A stretch of DNA of 64,000 bases from CAVZCC01 sp963773765 (GTDB lineage Bacteria > Actinomycetota > Acidimicrobiia > Acidimicrobiales > Microtrichaceae), in the NCBI GenBank assembly GCA_963773765.1, contig CAVZCC010000005.1, positions 558,001-622,000 on the forward strand. The letters are read 5' to 3'. How positions within the stretch are numbered: the stretch's first letter is position 1; the number at the start of each line of letters is the position of its first letter. The notes under the pieces are model-generated. The model was not told the DNA's origin. It saw only the letters and a program-made list of their open reading frames with translations, and ran no database searches. The position numbers and the translations under genes are program-made. Shown here piece after piece: positions 39,388-47,381 of this stretch.

Positions 39388-39477
39388 TCATCGGCTCAGG
39401 ATCACGAGCTGCAGGAACGCGGCGCCCACGATCAGCAGCAGCAGCACGACGACGGCGATGGTGGTGTTGCGCCTCAC
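39388..39477 (-). CDS. 29-residue single-helix membrane protein
   Basis: GTG at 39477 overlaps the stop of the SAM hydroxide adenosyltransferase gene (GTGA) and has GGAGGAG just upstream. The peptide MRRNTTIAVVVLLLLIVGAA is followed by FLQLVILSR: a positive start, one hydrophobic helix of about 20 residues and a short tail. It looks like a genuine small membrane protein. No family is recognised, and partners are unknown. Confidence 0.6.
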   Translation of the reverse strand: MRRNTTIAVVVLLLLIVGAAFLQLVILSR

Positions 39478-40394
39478 GGCTCTCCTCCCGGTCCGGGGTG
39501 GGATCCGGGACCGGGCTCCGCCCGGCGCCCGAGCTGGACCTGGACCTCCGGACCGGGCCCCGGCCCGTCGTAGGGCCGGAGGGTGATGGGCTCGCCCGCC
39601 TCGATCCCCAGGTCCTCCGCCGCCGACGAACGGTCCGCGGCCAGGGCGATGAGCCCGTAGCTGTCCGTGACCAACCCGATGCCCCCGGCGGGGATGGCCC
39701 GGAAGTTGTCCGCACGACGGGCCGACCGCCGCCCCGACGAGAGGCGGAGCTCGAAGTGCTCACCGAGCGCGTCCAGCTCCTCCGGGTCCACGTTGAGCTG
39801 GGCGTTGCCGTACCGGTCGACCCACAGGACCTCCGCCACCAGGCCGCCGTCCTCGTCCCGGGACAGGGGCAGCACGCCGGGCATCAGGCCCGCGGGGTCG
39901 ACCTCCTCGCCCAGGTCCTCCAGGGGGACGCCCTGGCACAGGTGGGCCGCGGCGGGGGCGAACACGTCCCGGCCGTCGAAGAGGGTGCCGTGGGCCTGCA
40001 ACTGGTAGTCGGGGTTGTTCAGCCAGACGGCCCGGGCCGCGCCCCCCACCATGCCCACCGCCGGGGCCAGCACGCCGTTGTCGGGACCCAGGAGCACCGC
40101 CGCGCCGTCCGCCACCTCCACCGCGATGGCACGGCGGGCCGAGCCGACGCCGGGGTCGACCACCGCCATGATCACGCCCGGCGCGAGGTACTGGACGCTG
40201 CGGGCCAGGGTCAGGCCGCCGGCGCGGATGTCGTAGGGCGGGATCTCGTGGGTGATGTCGATGACCAGGGCCCGGGGTTCCAGCTGGCGGATGACGGAGT
40301 GGACCACGCCCACGAACTCGTCCGCGTGGCCGTAGTCCGACAGGAACGAGATCGTGTCGTAGCGCAGCGCGGGCAGGTCGGGGTCCAGGGCCAT
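39474..40394 (-). CDS. S-adenosyl-L-methionine hydroxide adenosyltransferase family protein
   Basis: 306 residues. Family motifs run in order: FLSDYGHADEFVGVVHSVIR, DITHEIPPYDIRAGGLTLAR, VVDPGVGSARR, GPDNGVLAPA and, in the C-terminal barrel, WVDRYGNAQLN. Relatives hydrolyse S-adenosylmethionine to adenosine and methionine, or use halides in the related halogenases. The start MALDPDLPAL avoids overlap with proC; a longer frame upstream is not supported. A Pro/Gly-rich tail ends it. Confidence 0.88.
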   Translation of the reverse strand: MALDPDLPALRYDTISFLSDYGHADEFVGVVHSVIRQLEPRALVIDITHEIPPYDIRAGGLTLARSVQYLAPGVIMAVVDPGVGSARRAIAVEVADGAAVLLGPDNGVLAPAVGMVGGAARAVWLNNPDYQLQAHGTLFDGRDVFAPAAAHLCQGVPLEDLGEEVDPAGLMPGVLPLSRDEDGGLVAEVLWVDRYGNAQLNVDPEELDALGEHFELRLSSGRRSARRADNFRAIPAGGIGLVTDSYGLIALAADRSSAAEDLGIEAGEPITLRPYDGPGPGPEVQVQLGRRAEPGPGSHPGPGGEP

Positions 40395-40491
40395 GTGGGT
40401 CCGACCGTACCGCTCCCCCGCCGCCCTGACGAAGGCAGCCGGGCGCCGCCCATGGGGGCCGCCCGGCGATGCGGGGTCGCGGCCGGGCGGA

Positions 40492-41280
40492 TCAGGTGTC
40501 GAGCTCGGCCGACCGCGCCGCGGCCGCCGCGACGGCATCCAGGAAGGCGGCCCGCACGGCCCGCTCCTCCAACGTGCGCAGTCCCGCGGCCGTGGTCCCA
40601 CCCGGTGAGGTGACCGCGGCGCGCAGGGCCTGGGGTCCGTCGTCCGAGTCGGCCAGGAGGCGGGCCGAGCCCAGCAGGGTCTGGCGCACCAGCACCTCGG
40701 CGGTGTCCCGGGGCAGGCCGGCCAGCACGCCGGCGTCGATCATGGCCTCGGCCACCAGGAACACGTAGGCCGGCCCGGACCCGGACAACCCCGTGACGGC
40801 GTCCATGAGCTTCTCCGGCACGCGCACCACCACGCCGACCGCGGCCAGGAGCCCCTCGGCCCACGCCAGGTCGGCGTCGGAGGCGGCCCGGCCGGCACAG
40901 ATGGCCGAGGCGCCCTCGCCCACCAGGGCGGGCGTGTTGGGCATGGCGCGGACCACCGGCGTCCCGGCACCGACGGCGGCCTCCAGGCTGGCGGTCGAGA
41001 CCCCTGCCGCGATCGACAGCACGCGCCGGGTGCCGGCCCGGTGGGCGTCGGCCAGGGCGGCGACCACGTCGCCGGGCTTGGTGGCTGCGACCACGTCCGC
41101 GGCGGGGGCCGGTGTGTCCAGGACGGCCACCCCGGGGAATCGTGCGGTCAGCTCGGCGCGGCGGTCGGCGACGACCTCCACCACCGCCACCTCCGGCGCG
41201 GTGACCGACCCCGATGCCAGGAGGCCACCCAACAGGGCCTCGCACATGCGGCCGCCACCCAGGAACTGCAACGTGTACAC
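40492..41280 (-). CDS. proC: Pyrroline-5-carboxylate reductase
   Basis: 262 residues from the GTG of VYTLQFLGGGRMCEALLGGL, the Rossmann start. RAMPNTPALVGEG and GLSGSGPAYVFLVAEAMIDA are hallmark segments, and AVTSPGGTTAAGL lies in the C-terminal dimer domain. It carries out the last step of proline synthesis with NAD(P)H. It is preceded by a 180-base gap and is likely the first gene of its own unit. Confidence 0.93.
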   Translation of the reverse strand: MYTLQFLGGGRMCEALLGGLLASGSVTAPEVAVVEVVADRRAELTARFPGVAVLDTPAPAADVVAATKPGDVVAALADAHRAGTRRVLSIAAGVSTASLEAAVGAGTPVVRAMPNTPALVGEGASAICAGRAASDADLAWAEGLLAAVGVVVRVPEKLMDAVTGLSGSGPAYVFLVAEAMIDAGVLAGLPRDTAEVLVRQTLLGSARLLADSDDGPQALRAAVTSPGGTTAAGLRTLEERAVRAAFLDAVAAAAARSAELDT

Positions 41281-41362
41281 GGGGTGGAGGCTACCGGCGG
41301 CACGGCACCACCGATCCGACACCGGGCCCGGAAAGAGCGAACGGAACACGGGAGGGACGGAT

Positions 41363-41397
41363 GGGGGTCCGGCCGCTTCCCCGACGGCCGGGCCCCC
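41363..41397 (-). terminator. Stem-loop, probable terminator after ybjN
   Basis: GGGGGTCCGGCCG (41363-41375) pairs with CGGCCGGGCCCCC (41385-41397), 13 pairs with one G-U, loop of nine. No T run follows, as often in GC-rich actinobacteria. It sits between the end of the mshA-ybjN unit and the start of proC, all on the minus strand. A second perfect palindrome, GGGGACCGGTCCCC, lies at 41440-41453. Confidence 0.45.
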
Positions 41398-41462
41398 GTT
41401 CCGACCCTGACGGTACGGATCGCACCGGGTGCTGTCAGCGGGGACCGGTCCCCGGAACCGGC

Positions 41463-41936
41463 TCAGCCGCTGAAGCGAGAACCGAACCCCAGGCGCATGG
41501 CCGGCCGGAAGCACTGCTCGACCGCGGCGTAGACGGTGCCCAGGAGGCGGTCGAGCTCCTCCTCGGTGACCCACGGGACCGGCAGCTGGCCCACCAGGAA
41601 CGCGGCGTCCTCCGCACCGATGGCGAAGGCGATCCCGTGCAGCTTCAGGTTGCGGCGCAGGAGGTGCTCGTAGAACGCCGCTTCGTTCTCGATCGGCGCC
41701 GGCATGACGTAGGTCTCCACCGACAGGGTGCGCTGGCGCAGCAGGAACCAGACCGAGAACACCGACTTCTCCTCGCCCGTCATGCGCACGAACCACCGTC
41801 GCTCCCCGCTGTCGCGGTCGCGCTCGACGGCCTCCACCGTCGGGTTCCCGGCCAGTTCGCGGGCCAGCCACCCGTCGATCAGGTGCTCACAGGCGTCGAG
41901 CTCCTCCGGGGTGGCCGGGCGGCCCGCCTCCGTCAC
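41463..41936 (-). CDS. YbjN domain-containing protein
   Basis: 157 residues from the GTG at 41936 that overlaps the mshA stop codon (GTGA); a GTG six bases earlier is also possible. The chain has the YbjN (type III secretion chaperone-like) fold pattern: VRMTGEEKSVFSVWFLLRQR, then NEAAFYEHLLRRNLKLHGIA and LVGQLPVPWVTEEELDRLLG. In mycobacteria the gene after mshA is also of this family. Function is unknown. Confidence 0.8.
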   Translation of the reverse strand: MTEAGRPATPEELDACEHLIDGWLARELAGNPTVEAVERDRDSGERRWFVRMTGEEKSVFSVWFLLRQRTLSVETYVMPAPIENEAAFYEHLLRRNLKLHGIAFAIGAEDAAFLVGQLPVPWVTEEELDRLLGTVYAAVEQCFRPAMRLGFGSRFSG

Positions 41937-43141
41937 GTGCACGCGACCGGCGTGCGGACCCGGAGATCGTCGTACAACCGGCGGAGCCGGCCCGCCGTGG
42001 CGGGCCAGGCGTACCGGCGGGCCTCCGCCGCGGCGGCCCGGCCCATGGCATCGGCGCGGCCGGGGTGGGCCAGCAGCTCGTCCACCCGGGACGCCATGTC
42101 CGCCGGGTCCCGGCCGTCGACCAGGAACCCGGTGACGTCGTCACGGACCAGGGTGCGCAGGCCTCCCACCGCGGCGGCCACCACCGGGACGCCGCAGGCC
42201 GCGGCCTCCAGGGCCACCAGGCCGAACGACTCGGACCGGCTGGGGACCACCACCACGTCCGCCGCCCGGTAGTAGGTCGAGAGCAGGTGGTGGGGCTGGG
42301 GCGGCACGAACGTCACCCGGTCCCGGAGTCCCAGGCGGTCCACCAGGGCCTGCACCCGGTCCCACTCCGCGGGGCCGTCGGCGCCGCTCGGCCCGCCGAC
42401 CACCACCAGGCGGGCGGTCCGGTCGGCCAGGAGGGCCAGGGCGTTCACCGCCACGGTCAGGCCCTTCAGGGGCTGGATGCGCCCCACGAACAGGAGGGTC
42501 CGGCGGTCGTCGAGGGCCAGCGCGGTACGGGCGCCGGACCGGTCCCCGGGGGAGAAGAAGGCATGGTCCACACCGGGCGGCACCATCTCGATCCGGTCGC
42601 GGGGTGCCCGGTAGAACTCGACCAGCTGGTCCGCCTCCACCGGGTTGGAGGCGCAGATCGCGTCGCAGCACCCGATGACCTCGGCCTCGGCGCGGGCCCG
42701 GGCCAGTGGTTCCGCGTCGCCCGCCTCGGCCTTGACCCGGGCCAGGGTGTGGAAGGTGGCCACCAGGGGCAGGTCCAGACGGTGCTTGATGCGGTGGGCG
42801 GCCACGGCGGACAGCCAGTAGTTGGCGTGGAGCACGTCCACGTCGGTGCCGGCGAGGTCCGCGGCCACGCCGTCGGCGAACTCGTCGATGACCGACGGCA
42901 GGTCCTCCTTGGCCAGGTCCACCGGACCGGCCGGGATGTGGACCACCTCCACCCCGGGCTCCACCGCCACCCGCTCCGGCAGGCCCTCGGCCCAGGTGCG
43001 GACGTAGACCTTGACGTCCACGCCGGCCTGGGCGAGCGAGGCCGACAGCTCCCGCACGTACACGTTCATGCCCCCGGAGTCGCCCGTGCCGGGCTGGACC
43101 AGCGGCGACGTGTGCATGGAGATGACGGCGACGGAACCCAC
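41933..43141 (-). CDS. mshA: D-inositol-3-phosphate glycosyltransferase
   Basis: 402 residues, GT4 family, first step of mycothiol synthesis: adds N-acetylglucosamine to inositol 3-phosphate. VISMHTSPLVQPGTGDSGGM and VYVRELSASLAQAGVDVKVY fit MshA closely; FVGRIQPLKGLTVAVNALAL and VPSRSESFGLVALEAAACG hold the C-terminal nucleotide-sugar site with its E-x7-E. GTG start; GAGAGG lies just upstream. A palindrome lies between it and the HTH gene. Confidence 0.92.
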   Translation of the reverse strand: MGSVAVISMHTSPLVQPGTGDSGGMNVYVRELSASLAQAGVDVKVYVRTWAEGLPERVAVEPGVEVVHIPAGPVDLAKEDLPSVIDEFADGVAADLAGTDVDVLHANYWLSAVAAHRIKHRLDLPLVATFHTLARVKAEAGDAEPLARARAEAEVIGCCDAICASNPVEADQLVEFYRAPRDRIEMVPPGVDHAFFSPGDRSGARTALALDDRRTLLFVGRIQPLKGLTVAVNALALLADRTARLVVVGGPSGADGPAEWDRVQALVDRLGLRDRVTFVPPQPHHLLSTYYRAADVVVVPSRSESFGLVALEAAACGVPVVAAAVGGLRTLVRDDVTGFLVDGRDPADMASRVDELLAHPGRADAMGRAAAAEARRYAWPATAGRLRRLYDDLRVRTPVACT

Positions 43142-43161
43142 GGACCTCTCAACTCGTCAGG

Positions 43162-43185
43162 CGGGAATTGATTCCCGACAGGTTA
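43162..43185 (-). promoter_or_regulatory. Palindrome and -10 box upstream of mshA
   Basis: CGGGAATTGATTCCCG (43162-43177) is a perfect inverted repeat with a two-base centre. On the minus strand TAACCT (43185-43180), a -10-type box, ends two bases before it, so the palindrome would cover the transcription start of mshA. Confidence 0.45.
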
Positions 43186-43204
43186 GGTCGAGTTTGCCGG
43201 ACGC

Positions 43205-43624
43205 TCAGGGTCCGACGGCGGCGTCGAGGCCGGCCGGGGGTGCGTCGTCCGCGTCACGGATCGCCTGCAGGTCCGCCTCGTTCTCCTTGCGGAAGGACTC
43301 GTAGATCCGGACCAGGGTCTTCTTCTGCTCCTCGGAGATCGCCGGGTCACGGCGGATCTCCGCCACCGGGTCCACCTCGGTGCCGGGCTCGTCCAGGATC
43401 CCGGCCCGCACGTAGAGGGTCTCGCTGGAGATCTCCAACGCCCGGGCGATCTGCTGGAGGATCTCGGCCGACGGCCGACGCAGGCCCCGCTCGATCTGGG
43501 ACAGGTACGGATTGGAGACCCCGGCGAGCTCGGACAGCTTGCGGAGCGACATCTGGCCCACGTTGCGCTGCTCGCGGATGAACTCCCCGAGGTCGTGCCA
43601 ACGACGGTCCAGGTCCTCCTTCAT
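43205..43624 (-). CDS. XRE-family helix-turn-helix regulator
   Basis: 139 residues. HTH at about 12-70: LGEFIREQRNVGQMSLRKLS, ELAGVSNPYLSQIERGLRRP, AEILQQIARALEISSETLYV. The C-terminal half is charged and helical (EEQKKTLVRIYESFRKENEA). It resembles small mycobacterial regulators of the Rv0474 type. ATG at 43624 is chosen because TACCCT lies eight bases before it (leaderless); a longer start at 43702 would run through the palindrome. Confidence 0.85.
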   Translation of the reverse strand: MKEDLDRRWHDLGEFIREQRNVGQMSLRKLSELAGVSNPYLSQIERGLRRPSAEILQQIARALEISSETLYVRAGILDEPGTEVDPVAEIRRDPAISEEQKKTLVRIYESFRKENEADLQAIRDADDAPPAGLDAAVGP

Positions 43625-43632
43625 GGCGTCCG

Positions 43633-43667
43633 AGGGTAGCGCGACTCCCGCGAATTCCCGATTCGCG
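43633..43667 (-). promoter_or_regulatory. HTH gene promoter with perfect inverted repeat
   Basis: TACCCT (43638-43633) ends eight bases before the HTH ATG. Upstream, CGCGAAT-TCCCG-ATTCGCG (43649-43667) is a perfect 7-bp inverted repeat with a five-base centre, placed over the expected -35. It looks like an autoregulatory operator. Confidence 0.5.
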
Positions 43668-43707
43668 CCAGCAAGCACCCGGGGCCCCTGCTCAGGGTCC
43701 ATCGGGC

Positions 43708-44229
43708 TCAGATCAGCAGGTCGTCGACCGACGCGCCGCTGCGGTACCGGCCCACCAGTTCGTCCTGGATGCGGTCGATCCGGCGGTGCAGGTCCTGACG
43801 GGCCTCCGACAGGGAGCGCTCCAGCGCCCCCATGCGCTCCGCCGCCTCCAGCAACCGGGCGTCGTCGACGTCGGGGAGGTGGCTCAGCTCGGACGGCCGC
43901 AGCAACCCGTCCAGCTCCGCCACGATGTCGTCGGCCCAGGCGGGCGGCTCCAGGTCCTGGGGCGGGCGGGGCATCCCCGGTCCACGGGTGTGGGCCGCCA
44001 GTGCGGACGGGAGCCGGTGGACCAGGTCGGTGTCGGGGTCGTGCTCGGCCCGGCGCTCCAGCTCCACCGACACGGTGTCCAGGCGGCCCTGGACGATCCG
44101 GCGGGCGTAGGAGAAGCCGTGCTCCACCTCCTGGTACCCGTCGCGGAGCCCGCGCAGCTCCGGCAGGGAGCAGGACGAGAGGTCGTCCGGCTCGTGGAAG
44201 GTGATCAGGTCGTCGACGGTGAGATGCAC
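43708..44229 (-). CDS. RsiG-like c-di-GMP-responsive anti-sigma factor
   Basis: 173 residues, helical. Residues 36-51 fit E(X)3S(X)2R(X)3Q(X)3D exactly: E36, S40, R43, Q47, D51 in EHGFSYARRIVQGRLD. Residues 137-152 repeat it with one change: E137, S141, R144, H148 (Gln expected), D152. RsiG of Streptomyces has this motif on both helices of an antiparallel coiled coil, binds a c-di-GMP dimer and then sequesters the sigma factor WhiG. The N-terminus (LTVDDLITFHEPDDLSSCSL) is acidic. No WhiG-type sigma gene is in the window. GTG start. Confidence 0.8.
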   Translation of the reverse strand: MHLTVDDLITFHEPDDLSSCSLPELRGLRDGYQEVEHGFSYARRIVQGRLDTVSVELERRAEHDPDTDLVHRLPSALAAHTRGPGMPRPPQDLEPPAWADDIVAELDGLLRPSELSHLPDVDDARLLEAAERMGALERSLSEARQDLHRRIDRIQDELVGRYRSGASVDDLLI

Positions 44230-44279
44230 GGTGCGAGGCTATCGACGTTCCGTGGCACGCCCCACCGCCCCGGCCCGGC

Positions 44280-45312
44280 TCACCCCACGGCCCACACCCC
44301 GGCCAGGAACAGCGGCGCGGCCAGGACGTAGGTGTCCAGCCGACGCATGGCGCGGACCGGCGACCGGGGATCGGGCAGGAACGCGGAGGTCACCCACTGG
44401 CCCACCGGGCACGCCACCATGACCACCCCGCCGATGATCCAGGCCGACGCCGTGTCGAACGGGGGGGCCTGGAAGGTGGCCATGGTGAAGGTCACCGCCA
44501 GCACCCCGACCATGCCGGTGATCGGGCCCTCGAGCCGGCTGGACGACTCCGCCCCGGCCACGAAGTTGCCGGCGTCGTACAGCGACACGGCCAGGATCAG
44601 GAACAGGCCGGCCCACAGCTCCGAGCGGACCACCAGCACCACCGCCCCGGCGGTCACCGCGGGCAGCACCACCGCGATGACGGGGGCCATGGGCGCCCGG
44701 TCGTCGCTCCCGCCCAGCATGCCCAGGCCGACGGCACCCAGGGTCACCAGCACGAGCGTGATGCCGGCGATCCCGGTCCCGGCCGCCGCGGCCAGCGGGA
44801 CCAGGGCGGCACCGGCCGCGACCAGCAGGGCCACCGGATCGGACAGGCGGGACCCGGCGGCGTCCGGCGCGTCCCGGCGGAAGGACCAGGCCAGCAGCAG
44901 TTCCCGGCCGGCGGCCGCCGGCCATGACCGCCCACAGCACCCCGGTCCACCAGCGGCCGGCCGTCGCCGCGGCCATGGCCACCAGGAACCACAGCACGCC
45001 CACCCGCACCCGGGGCCCGGCGATGTCGGGGCGGACCATGAACCGCCCCAGGCCCGACGCCCCGCCGGAACCGTTCCGGGACGGCTCGTCCGACACCGGT
45101 GCCCGACGGGACGTCCCGGTCGCACCGGCAGTGCCCTTGGTCCCGGTCTTCGTCCCGGCGGCCTTCGCCCTGCCGGTCCTGGCCTTGGCGGTCTTGGCCT
45201 TGGCGGTCCTGGCCTTGGTCCGGGACCCGGGCGCGGCGCTCGTGGCCCCCTCCGCGGCCTCGGCCCCGGACACACGACGCGTGCTCCCGGTGGTGCTGCC
45301 GGTGGCCGTCAC
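44280..45312 (-). CDS. CdsA-like polytopic membrane protein, one apparent frameshift
   Basis: About 343 residues once corrected. The N-terminus is Lys/Ala/Thr-rich (TAKAKTAKARTGRAKAAG) and probably disordered. About nine helices follow, entering at VRVGVLWFLVAMAAATAGRW. The C-terminal part (FLILAVSLYDAGNFVAGAES, LEGPITGMVGVLAVTF, MRRLDTYVLAAPLFLAG) recalls divergent actinobacterial relatives of phosphatidate cytidylyltransferase, but the full CdsA signature is missing. The frame changes near 44911-44922 (one extra base). GTG start, one base after the MoaD-like stop. Confidence 0.55.
45176..45220. repeat. 15-bp tandem repeat, three units
   Basis: GGTCCTGGCCTTGGC and two near-identical units encode the Ala-Lys-Thr/Arg repeats at the N-terminus of the CdsA-like protein. 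The period keeps the frame. Confidence 0.75.
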
Positions 45313-45313
45313 G

Positions 45314-45553
45314 TCAGTTCCCACCGGAGACAGGGGGAAGGATCGCGACCTCGTCGGCATCGCCGACCGCGGCGTCGCCCTCGGCGGGCTCGCCGTTGAC
45401 CCACACGCCACAGATGGTGAGGACCTCGGTGAAGCCGTCGCCGAAGCGCGCCGAGGCCCCCCGGAGGACCTCGGCGACCGTGGAACCCGCGATCACGTCG
45501 CTCGACGTGCCGGCGGCCTCCCGGGCCTGGGCGAACAGACGCACGACTGGCAC
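45314..45553 (-). CDS. MoaD/ThiS-family sulfur carrier protein
   Basis: 79 residues with the beta-grasp pattern: VVRLFAQAREAAGTSSDVI, then VWVNGEPAEGDAAVGDADEV and AILPPVSGGN. The fold normally ends in Gly-Gly, which is adenylated and thiocarboxylated for molybdopterin or thiamine synthesis; here one Asn follows the pair, so processing or a different role is possible. GTG start. No partner enzyme (MoaE, ThiG) is nearby. Confidence 0.82.
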   Translation of the reverse strand: MPVVRLFAQAREAAGTSSDVIAGSTVAEVLRGASARFGDGFTEVLTICGVWVNGEPAEGDAAVGDADEVAILPPVSGGN

Positions 45554-45655
45554 CGCGCGAGGTTACCCCCGGGCGTCCCCGGCGCCGAAGGCCACCGCTG
45601 CCACCCGGGCCCGGCGCGGCCCCGCCGTCCACCGGCCGGGGCGCGGCCGCTGGAG

Positions 45656-45661
45656 TACCGT
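45656..45661 (+). promoter_or_regulatory. Probable -10 box of a leaderless promoter
   Basis: TACCGT ends eight bases before the GTG of the phosphatase gene, which has no ribosome-binding sequence. Confidence 0.35.
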
Positions 45662-45669
45662 GCGGGGCC

Positions 45670-46254
45670 GTGACCCACCTGTTGGTGGTCCGCCACGGCC
45701 AGTCCGAGTGGAACGCGGACGGACGCTGGCAGGGCCAGGAGAACCCCCCGCTCACGGACCTGGGACGGGACCAGGCCCGTCAGGCGGCCCGGGCCGTCGG
45801 CGCGGTGGACGGCGTCTTCGCCAGTCCCCTCGACCGTGCCGCCACCACCGCGGCGATCATCAGCGAGGAGCTGGGTGTGGGGCCGGTGATCACCCTCCCG
45901 GGCCTGATGGAGCGCCACGCCGGGCAGTGGCAGGGCCTGACCCGCGCCGACATCGAGGAGGACTTCCCGGGGTACCTGGCCGACGGCCGACGTCCGCCGG
46001 GGTGGGAGGACGACGTCGCGGTGGAGGAGCGGATCCTGGCCGCCTTCGACGTCATCGCCCGGGAGCACCCGTTCGGCTTCGTGGTCGCAGTGGCCCACGC
46101 CGGGGTGATCTTCGCCGCCGAGCGGGCCCTGGGGGCGGAGTGGGAGCGCCTGGCCAACCTCGGGGGTCGCTGGTTCGAGCGCAAGGACGACGCCTGGGTG
46201 CTGGGGGCCCGGGTCCACCTCCTGGTGGAGGAGACGATCCCGGACCAGCTCTGA
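45670..46254 (+). CDS. Histidine phosphatase (phosphoglycerate mutase-like) family protein
   Basis: 194 residues. The catalytic start is LLVVRHGQSEWNADGRWQGQ with RHG; FASPLDRAATTAAIISEEL holds the second Arg, GLMERHAGQWQGLTRADIEE the glutamate, and VAVAHAGVIFAAERALG the second His. Residue pattern fits a broad-specificity acid phosphatase better than a glycolytic mutase. Substrate unknown. Confidence 0.88.
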   Translation: MTHLLVVRHGQSEWNADGRWQGQENPPLTDLGRDQARQAARAVGAVDGVFASPLDRAATTAAIISEELGVGPVITLPGLMERHAGQWQGLTRADIEEDFPGYLADGRRPPGWEDDVAVEERILAAFDVIAREHPFGFVVAVAHAGVIFAAERALGAEWERLANLGGRWFERKDDAWVLGARVHLLVEETIPDQL

Positions 46255-46290
46255 ACCGACCCGGGGTGGCTGCGGCCGTGCCGGCAGCCG

Positions 46291-46566
46291 TCAGTCCCCG
46301 GCGGACCAGGACTGGTCGGGCCACCCGCCGGACCGGTCGTCGCCCGGGGCGGGGGTGGCCGGAGGTGCCGGCTCCTCGGTCAGGTCGACCTCGGTGACCA
46401 GGGTCCCGTCGGGGAACCGGTCCGCCGAGACCACGGCGGCGATCTCCGTGGCGGCCGCGGCACCGCCCACGCCGTCCGCCGTGATGCGGTCCAGGGTGGC
46501 CATGGCCTCCTCCACCGCCGTCAGGTCCGCCTCGAGTTCGTCCAGGAGTGCCAGCTCGTCGCTCAC
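46291..46566 (-). CDS. Small acidic protein, unknown function
   Basis: 91 residues from a GTG at 46566. The N-terminal half is a predicted helix (LALLDELEADLTAVEEAMATLD, cut here to its repeating Leu/Glu pattern), and the C-terminal half is acidic and Pro-rich. It has no cysteines. Proteins of this type are common in actinobacteria without known role. It diverges from the gene at 46610. Confidence 0.55.
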   Translation of the reverse strand: MSDELALLDELEADLTAVEEAMATLDRITADGVGGAAAATEIAAVVSADRFPDGTLVTEVDLTEEPAPPATPAPGDDRSGGWPDQSWSAGD

Positions 46567-46609
46567 GAGGTCGAGCGTAGCGGCGACAACCGGTACGCTC
46601 GACGCTCCG

Positions 46610-47042
46610 GTGGACCCCCTGAGCGCCCCCCGTCTGCTGGCCGAGATCGAGACCGGCGTCCTGGTCCGGTCGCTCGCGATCGCGGCCGTGCTGGTCACCC
46701 CCTACGGCCTCTACAAGCGGCACCAGGTCCGGGCCCGACGTGCCGCCGTGCTTGCTGAACGCCGGGCGGCCACCGACCGACGACGCCCCGGCCCCGGCCC
46801 GACCCCGGCTGGAGGACGTGATCGACGGCCTGGCCCGCACCGTCGAGGAGGCCCGGGCCGCAGGGACGGCGACCGTGATGGTGCCGTCGGACGTGACGGT
46901 GGGCGGCCAGGACGCCCCCGCGGAGTTGGTGGACTCGCTGGTCCGCGACGCGCTCCGGCGCTCCGGGTTGGCCGCCACCGCAGAGGTGGACACCGCCGAG
47001 GGCCGCGTCATCGAGTGCATGCCGGTCGCGGCCTCGTCCTGA
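46610..47042 (+). CDS. Small membrane-anchored protein, one apparent frameshift
   Basis: The first frame gives VDPLSAPRLLAEIETGVLVR and a hydrophobic helix (SLAIAAVLVTPYGLY) then basic residues. One extra base near 46773-46782 moves to the frame of DDAPAPARPRLEDVIDGLAR and TVMVPSDVTVGGQDAPAELV, ending CMPVAASS. Joined, it makes about 143 residues. Two separate small genes are also possible, which is why confidence is moderate. TACGCT lies ten bases before the GTG. Function unknown. Confidence 0.5.
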
Positions 47043-47068
47043 GCGCCCCGTTGGGGGACAATGCGGTC

Positions 47069-47374
47069 ATGACCCAGCCCATGACCGCCCCCATGACCAC
47101 CGGTCCGGCCACCACCACCATCACCCGCACCGACGAGGACCGCGAGACCGAGGACGGTCCCATGGCCCACATCGTCAAGACCCTGCCGGGCGAGGACGCC
47201 GCGGCCAAGGTGCTGGCGGCCCGGGTGGAGGGCACACCGCTGGAGGCCCTGTGCGGCCACGTGTGGGTGCCGTCCCGGGACCCCAAGCAGCTCCCGGTGT
47301 GCCAGAAGTGCAAGGACATCTACGGCATGTACCGCGAGTTCAACGACGGCCTGGACGAGAACCCGCGGATGTGA
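47069..47374 (+). CDS. DUF3039 domain protein
   Basis: 101 residues. The segment EGTPLEALCGHVWVPSRDPK and QLPVCQKCKDIYGMYREFND has three cysteines (C-G, C-x2-C) and the RDP motif of the actinobacterial DUF3039 family. A Thr/Met-rich N-terminus precedes it. The cysteines could bind zinc; function is unknown. Confidence 0.85.
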   Translation: MTQPMTAPMTTGPATTTITRTDEDRETEDGPMAHIVKTLPGEDAAAKVLAARVEGTPLEALCGHVWVPSRDPKQLPVCQKCKDIYGMYREFNDGLDENPRM

Positions 47375-47381
47375 GCTCGGC

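Noticed and set aside
44280..45312. Calling the membrane protein a true phosphatidate cytidylyltransferase
   Set aside because: The C-terminal part resembles the family, but the catalytic signature with its conserved Lys-Asp and His-Gly-Gly pattern is not present.
46740..47042. A separate gene starting at 46740
   Set aside because: Its start would lie inside a continuous upstream frame with a membrane helix; one extra base joins the two into a single protein, so I list one gene with moderate confidence.
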